A stretch of 11,065 bases of DNA, from assembly GCA_910583695.1 (NCBI GenBank), contig CAJTZL010000072.1, positions 1 through 11,065 on the forward strand, in the 5' to 3' direction. The position numbers were made by a program, and so were the translations under genes. The notes below the pieces were generated by a model, which was not told the origin of the DNA, made no database searches, and saw nothing but the letters and a program-made list of their open reading frames with translations. Source of the DNA: an uncultured Oscillibacter sp. (lineage in GTDB: Bacteria > Bacillota > Clostridia > Oscillospirales > Oscillospiraceae). Below are positions 7,269-11,065 of the stretch, piece by piece; position 1 is the first letter of the stretch; the number at the start of each line of letters is the position of its first letter.

Positions 7269-7283
7269 GGAAAATTCCAAGTC

Positions 7284-7311
7284 GCCGGGAACACCGTCCC
7301 TTCGTTCCGGC
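7284..7311 (+). terminator. Weak hairpin between the DinJ-like gene and flotillin
   Basis: GCCGGGAAC (7284-7292) can pair with GTTCCGGC (7304-7311) with one bulged G, followed by TTGTTT. It could be a leaky terminator or attenuator that lowers flotillin expression from the upstream promoter. The stem is imperfect and the T-run is interrupted. Confidence 0.3.
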
Positions 7312-7364
7312 TTGTTTCCATATAGAGAAGCTGCTGTGTTCTATATTGAAAGGAGGAGTTCTTC

Positions 7365-8864
7365 ATGCTTGACAACATCCTGTCCCTGCTTCCCGTCATC
7401 CTGGCCGTGGTGGTGGTGCTGCTCATCATCCTGACCGGCTACGTCAAGGCCCCGCCCGATCAGGCGTACATCATCTCCGGCCTGAAAAAGGAGAGCAAGG
7501 TCCTCATCGGCCGGGCCGGAATCCGGGTTCCCTTCTTTGAGCGCATGGACCGGCTGTACCTGGGGCAGATGACGGTGGACATCAAAACCGAGCAGTCCGT
7601 CCCCACCAGCGACTTTATCAACGTCAATGTGGACGCCGTAGCAAAGGTCCGCATCTCCCCCCACGCGGAGGGCATCAAGCTGGCGGCCAAGAACTTTCTG
7701 AACAAGCGCCCGGAGGAAATCACCCGGGACCTCCAGGACTCCCTCCAGGGCAACATGCGGGAGATCATCGGCACCCTGTCCTTGAAGGAAATCAACACGG
7801 ACCGGGATTCCTTCTCCGATCAGGTGATGCAGAAGGCCAGCAAGGACATGGACAAGCTGGGCATCGAAATCCTCTCCTGCAACATCCAAAACGTCACCGA
7901 CGAAAACGGGCTCATCAAAGATCTGGGCGCGGATAATACCAGCCTCATCAAGAAAAACGCCGCCATAGCCAAGGCCCAGGCGGACCGGGACATCGCCATC
8001 GCCCAGGCGGAGGCGGAGCGGGAGTCTAACGAGGCCCGGGTCCTGGCGGACACCCAGATCGCCCAGAAGCAGACGGAGCTGGATATCAAGCGGGCGGAGC
8101 TGAAAATCCTGGCGGACGGCAAGAAGGCCGAGGCGGACGCCGCCTATGAAATCCAGAGCCAGGAGCAGCGCAAGAGCATCGAAACCGCCACGGTCAACGC
8201 CGAAATTGCCAAGACCCAGCGTCAGGCGGAGCTGAAGCAGTACGAGGTCGAGGTGGAGAAGCAGAAGCTGGAGGCGGAAATCCGCGCCAAAGCGGACGCG
8301 GAGCGCTACCGCCTGCAGCAGGAGGCGGAGGCCGCCCTCTACAAGCGGCAGAAGGACGCGGAGGCCAAGCGCTATGAGCAGGAGCAGGAGGCCGAGGCGG
8401 AGCGCAAGAGTGCCGAGGCCCAGAAGTTCGCCAAGGAGCAGGAGGCGGAGGGTATTGCCGCCGTGGGCAAGGCGGAAGCCGAGTCCATCCGGGCCAAGGC
8501 CCTGGCGGAGGCCGAGGGCATCGACAAAAAGGCGGAGGCCATGAAAAAGTACGGAGAGGCCGCCGTCATTGAGATGGTCATGCAGGCCCTGCCGGAAATT
8601 GCCCGGAACGTGGCCGAGCCCCTGTCCAAGGTGGACAAAATCACCATGTACGGCTCCGGCAACAGCGCCAGGCTGCTGGAGGATATCGTCACCGGAACCA
8701 CCCAGGTCACGGAGGGCATCACCCAGGGCATGGGCCTGGATGTCAAGTCCCTCATCGCCGGAATGCTGGGCGGCAGGCTGGCGGGCGGAGAGGACAAGAC
8801 GATCATCGTCCAGACGCCTCCTGCGGCGGAGCAGTCCGGCACTCCTCCCGCAGAGAACGCATAA
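7365..8864 (+). CDS. Flotillin family protein (SPFH domain)
   Basis: A 499-residue membrane-associated scaffold protein, the usual length for flotillins of the FloT/YuaG type. An N-terminal hydrophobic span (about residues 5-25) is followed by the motif VKAPPDQAYIISG and the SPFH domain (about 27-190), including FFERMDRLYLGQMTVDI and the block FLNKRPEEITRDLQDSLQG. From about 195 to 430 lies a long Ala/Glu/Lys/Gln-rich coiled coil typical of the flotillin domain, then a Gly-rich assembly end. Family members form oligomers that organise membrane microdomains. AGGAGG at 7351-7356 lies eight bases before the ATG. The gene follows the DinJ-like gene by 96 bases and probably shares its transcript, as no good promoter of its own is seen. 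The NfeD-like partner that often accompanies flotillins is absent from both sides here. Confidence 0.93.
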   Translation: MLDNILSLLPVILAVVVVLLIILTGYVKAPPDQAYIISGLKKESKVLIGRAGIRVPFFERMDRLYLGQMTVDIKTEQSVPTSDFINVNVDAVAKVRISPHAEGIKLAAKNFLNKRPEEITRDLQDSLQGNMREIIGTLSLKEINTDRDSFSDQVMQKASKDMDKLGIEILSCNIQNVTDENGLIKDLGADNTSLIKKNAAIAKAQADRDIAIAQAEAERESNEARVLADTQIAQKQTELDIKRAELKILADGKKAEADAAYEIQSQEQRKSIETATVNAEIAKTQRQAELKQYEVEVEKQKLEAEIRAKADAERYRLQQEAEAALYKRQKDAEAKRYEQEQEAEAERKSAEAQKFAKEQEAEGIAAVGKAEAESIRAKALAEAEGIDKKAEAMKKYGEAAVIEMVMQALPEIARNVAEPLSKVDKITMYGSGNSARLLEDIVTGTTQVTEGITQGMGLDVKSLIAGMLGGRLAGGEDKTIIVQTPPAAEQSGTPPAENA

Positions 8865-8885
8865 TCTTGCTTTCACCGATCCAAA

Positions 8886-8919
8886 AAACGGAGGCGTCCT
8901 TTTCGGGACGCCTCCGTTT
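8886..8919. terminator. Bidirectional terminator between flotillin and ade
   Basis: AAACGGAGGCGTCC (8886-8899) and GGACGCCTCCGTTT (8906-8919) make a perfect 14-bp stem with a six-base loop. On the minus strand the stem runs into six T residues, a strong terminator for ade. On the + strand the T-run is only three long but the stem is stable enough to help end the flotillin transcript. Confidence 0.88.
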
Positions 8920-8953
8920 CCGGTTCTCGCTTCCAATGGACAGCCTCTCCCCG

Positions 8954-10678
8954 TCACACATAGCTCTGACTTCCCACGTCGAACACGCCCCGGGTGGTGA
9001 GGCGCAGAGTGGGAATCACCGGCAGGGCCATGAAGCTCAGGGTCATGAAGGGGTCGATTCCCGGGTTGACTCCCAGGGCGTAAGCCGCCGCCTTGGCGGC
9101 CTCCAGCTTCTCGTTCACCACCTCCAGGGGCTCGCTGCTCATGATGCCCCCGATGGCCAGGGGAACCTCCGCGGCGGGCTTCCCATCGTTCCAGACCACA
9201 ATGCCCCCGTTCAGCTCCACCACCCGGTTCACGGCGGCGGCGCAGTCCTCCGGGCCGGCCCCCACCACGATGATGTTGTGTGAGTCGTGGGAGATGCTGG
9301 TGGCCACCGCGCCAGATTTCAGGCCGTAGCCCCGAAGGAAGCCCAGGCCGATGTGACCGGTGCCCCTGTGCCGCTCCACCACGGCGGCCCGGAGGATGTC
9401 CCGGGCCGTGTCCGCCGCCTCAGCCCGGCCCGCGTCCAGGGTGGTGATCTCGCCGTCCACCATGCCCACCACGCCCAGGGGACCGTCATTTCGGAAGTCC
9501 TCCGCCGTGAGGCTTCCCACCCGGAAGGTATGATGGGCCCGCTCCGTCAGCCCAGGCTCCACCACGGGGACCGGGAAGGGCATGGCCGCGCCGTGTTCCG
9601 CCGCCAGAACGCCCCGCTTATAGACCGCCTCCACCCGGAAGCTCTGGAAGTCGTCAATGATCACCAGATCCGCCAGATACCCCGGCGCAACGGCTCCCCG
9701 GTCATGCAGCCCGAAGTACTGGGCGGCGTTGAGGGAAGCGGCCTTCACCGCCGCAACGGGGTCCGCCCCGAGCCCAACGGCCCGCTTGATGATCGCGTCA
9801 ATGTGGCCCTTTTCCAGGAGGTCGCCGGGGTGCTTGTCGTCGGTGCAGAGGAGGCACCGGCTTCCGTATTTCTCGTTCAGCAGGGGGGCCAGGGCCTCCA
9901 GGTTCCGGGCGGCGGTGCCCTCCCGAATCATGATATACTGCCCCCGCTCCAGCTTGGCAGCCGCGTCCCGGAGGTCGTGGCACTCGTGGTCCGAGCGGAC
10001 CCCGGCGGCAATGTAGGCGTTGAGGCCATTCCCCGCCAGATCCGGCGCGTGGCCGTCGATCCGCCGGTCCGACAGCCGGGCCGCCGCCAGCTTTTCCAGC
10101 ACCGCCTCGTCCCCGGCCAGGACGCCCACGAAGTTCATCATCTCCGCTAGGCCCTGAACCCGGGGATGGCCGTAAAAGCCGTCCAGGTCCTTCCGCTCCA
10201 GCTCCGCGCCGGACTCGTCCAGAGGCGTGGCGGGGACGCAGGAGGGCAGCATGAACCGCACGTCCACCGGCAGGCCCTCCGTGGCCTGGAGCATATACGC
10301 AATGCCGTCCGCCCCCATGACGTTGGCAATCTCGTGGGGGTCCGTCACCACCGTAGTGGTGCCGTGGGGCAGCACCGCCCGGGCGAACTCCGCCGGAGCC
10401 ACCAGGGAACTCTCCAGGTGGATGTGGGCATCCAGGAAGCCCGGGAGCACCAGCCTGCCGGTGCAGTCCCGCTCCTCCCGGCCGGAGTAAGACCCCACGC
10501 CAGCAATGAGGCCCTCCGCCACGGCGATGTCCGCCGTCAGCACCTCCCCGGTAAAGACGTTGACGTAAGACGCATTTTTCAGCGTCAGGTCCGCCGCCTC
10601 CCGGCCCATGGCCACGTCTATGACGCGCCGCATCCGCCGCAGTTCCCGGCGGATTTCATCCTCTCTGCGCTCAGGCAT
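8954..10678 (-). CDS. ade: Adenine deaminase
   Basis: A 574-residue cytosolic metalloenzyme of the amidohydrolase superfamily that converts adenine to hypoxanthine and ammonia in purine salvage. The metal-binding motif DAHIHLESS is at residues 83-91, and further family blocks are TDPHEIANVMG (112-122), DGHAPDL (208-214), SDHECHD (229-235) and CTDDKHPGDLLEKG (278-291), which carries the catalytic aspartate region. The adenine-deaminase-specific C-terminal domain follows with SISHDSHNIIVVG (461-473) and GGIMSSEP (510-517). Length is normal and all expected motifs are intact. The start is supported by AAAGGAG about nine bases upstream. The gene is transcribed alone, ends at a strong terminator, and is divergent from a purine permease, which fits coordinated import and salvage. 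Confidence 0.96.
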   Translation of the reverse strand: MPERREDEIRRELRRMRRVIDVAMGREAADLTLKNASYVNVFTGEVLTADIAVAEGLIAGVGSYSGREERDCTGRLVLPGFLDAHIHLESSLVAPAEFARAVLPHGTTTVVTDPHEIANVMGADGIAYMLQATEGLPVDVRFMLPSCVPATPLDESGAELERKDLDGFYGHPRVQGLAEMMNFVGVLAGDEAVLEKLAAARLSDRRIDGHAPDLAGNGLNAYIAAGVRSDHECHDLRDAAAKLERGQYIMIREGTAARNLEALAPLLNEKYGSRCLLCTDDKHPGDLLEKGHIDAIIKRAVGLGADPVAAVKAASLNAAQYFGLHDRGAVAPGYLADLVIIDDFQSFRVEAVYKRGVLAAEHGAAMPFPVPVVEPGLTERAHHTFRVGSLTAEDFRNDGPLGVVGMVDGEITTLDAGRAEAADTARDILRAAVVERHRGTGHIGLGFLRGYGLKSGAVATSISHDSHNIIVVGAGPEDCAAAVNRVVELNGGIVVWNDGKPAAEVPLAIGGIMSSEPLEVVNEKLEAAKAAAYALGVNPGIDPFMTLSFMALPVIPTLRLTTRGVFDVGSQSYV

Positions 10679-10707
10679 GGAATCACGCTCCTTTCTTTTC
10701 TACCATT

Positions 10708-10738
10708 ATTATGTATCCCCCTCCCGGAACTTTGTCAA
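10708..10738 (-). promoter_or_regulatory. Promoter of ade
   Basis: On the minus strand a perfect TTGACA -35 (10733-10738) is followed by CATAAT (10708-10713, five of six) with a 19-base spacer; the overlapping TACATA would give 17 bases but matches less well. The resulting leader is too short to hold a purine riboswitch. Confidence 0.6.
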
Positions 10739-10767
10739 GGCCTCCGCTCAAAGTCTTTTTCGGGAAG

Positions 10768-10834
10768 GGTAAATTTCTCACGGGGTGTAAAGATCGACCT
10801 TTTATGTTTAGCACAAATGACGGTGAAATTAACC
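10768..10834. repeat. Imperfect inverted repeat in the ade/permease spacer
   Basis: GGTAAATTTCTCAC (10768-10781) and GTGAAATTAACC (10823-10834) are approximately complementary with one mismatch and a two-base bulge, around a loop of about 41 bases. It lies upstream of the permease -35 box. It may be a regulator site or chance; the conserved purine riboswitch loop sequences are not seen. Confidence 0.25.
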
Positions 10835-10863
10835 TTGCTTTTTTCAGCAATATGCTGTATAGT
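10835..10863 (+). promoter_or_regulatory. Promoter of the NCS2 permease gene, with a dyad in its spacer
   Basis: TTGCTT (10835-10840) and TATAGT (10858-10863) are separated by 17 bases. The spacer holds the small dyad CAGCA-ATA-TGCTG (10845-10857), a position where a repressor could block polymerase. Transcription would begin near 10870, leaving about 80 bases of leader that can form only a modest bulged hairpin (about 10890-10915). Confidence 0.5.
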
Positions 10864-10949
10864 AAAGATACGGACAGCGTTTTCGGGCCTTTGACAGGTT
10901 CGCCGTGAACGCCTGCCGTGAAAATCTGAAGGAGAAAAGAGGGAATCCT

Positions 10950-11065
10950 ATGGAAAACCTGTTCCGCCTGCGGGAGAACGGCACCAACGTCCGCACAGAG
11001 CTTCTGGCGGGCCTGACCACGTTCATGACGATGGCCTACATCATCGCCCTGAACCCCAACCTGCT
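10950..11065 (+). CDS. NCS2 family purine permease, start only (3' end outside the window)
   Basis: Only the first 38 codons are present. They match the conserved N-terminus of AzgA/PbuG-like transporters of the NCS2 family: LFRLRENGTNVRTELLAGLT followed by TFMTMAYIIALNPNLL, the start of the first membrane helix. These inner-membrane proteins import purine bases such as hypoxanthine, guanine or adenine. AGAGGG at 10938-10943 lies six bases before the ATG. The divergent adenine deaminase supports a purine substrate, but which base is carried cannot be told from this fragment. Confidence 0.88.
   Translation, partial: MENLFRLRENGTNVRTELLAGLTTFMTMAYIIALNPNL

Noticed and set aside
5907..7280. A 457-codon minus-strand frame across the divergent control region
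   Set aside because: It runs through two promoters and opposite the DinJ-like gene, and its translation has no recognisable domain.
7312..7347. A possible flotillin promoter (TTGTTT and TATATT)
   Set aside because: The spacing is 24 bases, too long for a sigma-A promoter.
7980..8560. Repeated GAG/GCG-rich DNA inside the flotillin gene
   Set aside because: The repetition follows from the Ala/Glu-rich coiled coil and is not a separate DNA repeat.
7341..8957. A 538-codon frame on the minus strand opposite flotillin
   Set aside because: It is antisense to a clear flotillin gene and its Leu/Gly/Arg-rich translation mirrors the coiled-coil codons of the real gene.
10870..10949. A purine riboswitch in the permease leader
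   Set aside because: The characteristic three-stem layout and conserved loop bases are not visible, and only a modest bulged hairpin can be drawn.

Overview
The window looks like a piece of chromosome from a high-GC gut-type Firmicute, probably an Oscillospiraceae-like clostridium. This is an inference from the GC-rich coding bias, strong AGGAG/AGGAGG ribosome binding sites, sigma-A-like promoters, U-tract terminators and the gene families present. No rRNA, tRNA, CRISPR array or transposase is visible.

Layout. (1) 1-448: the 3' part of an AT-rich gene of unknown function, clearly different in composition from the rest. It stops abruptly at about position 449 against a GC-rich stretch (426-611) that reads as the C-terminal remnant of another gene, so this is probably a mobile-DNA junction. 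(2) 703-1065: a DUF2200 protein on the + strand, ending at a strong hairpin shared with the convergent operon. (3) 5964-1114 (- strand): a tightly coupled two-gene operon. The first gene encodes a membrane protein with a channel-like N-terminus, Rossmann/TrkA-N-like domains and a C-terminal RyR domain. The second encodes a 1127-residue protein with an N-terminal TIR domain, one membrane span, a WD40-like propeller and a helical C-terminus. (4) 5965-6221: a divergent control region with a promoter on each strand and a 10-bp inverted repeat between them. (5) 6222-7268 and 7365-8864 (+ strand): an orphan RelB/DinJ-type ribbon-helix-helix domain fused to about 290 residues of unknown helical protein, followed by a flotillin (SPFH) protein. 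A bidirectional terminator closes this part. (6) 10678-8954 (- strand): adenine deaminase (ade), divergent from the start of an NCS2-family purine permease (10950 to the window end). Together these form a purine salvage locus.

How the genes may work together. The most interesting unit is the TIR / RyR-TrkA-N pair. TIR domains often cleave NAD+ and make nucleotide signals; the partner is a membrane protein with nucleotide-binding-type folds and a RyR domain. A membrane-located nucleotide signalling or defence module is a reasonable inference, not something the sequence proves. The divergent DinJ-like gene may regulate it, and the flotillin may organise the membrane. The ade/permease pair is ordinary housekeeping: base uptake, then adenine to hypoxanthine.
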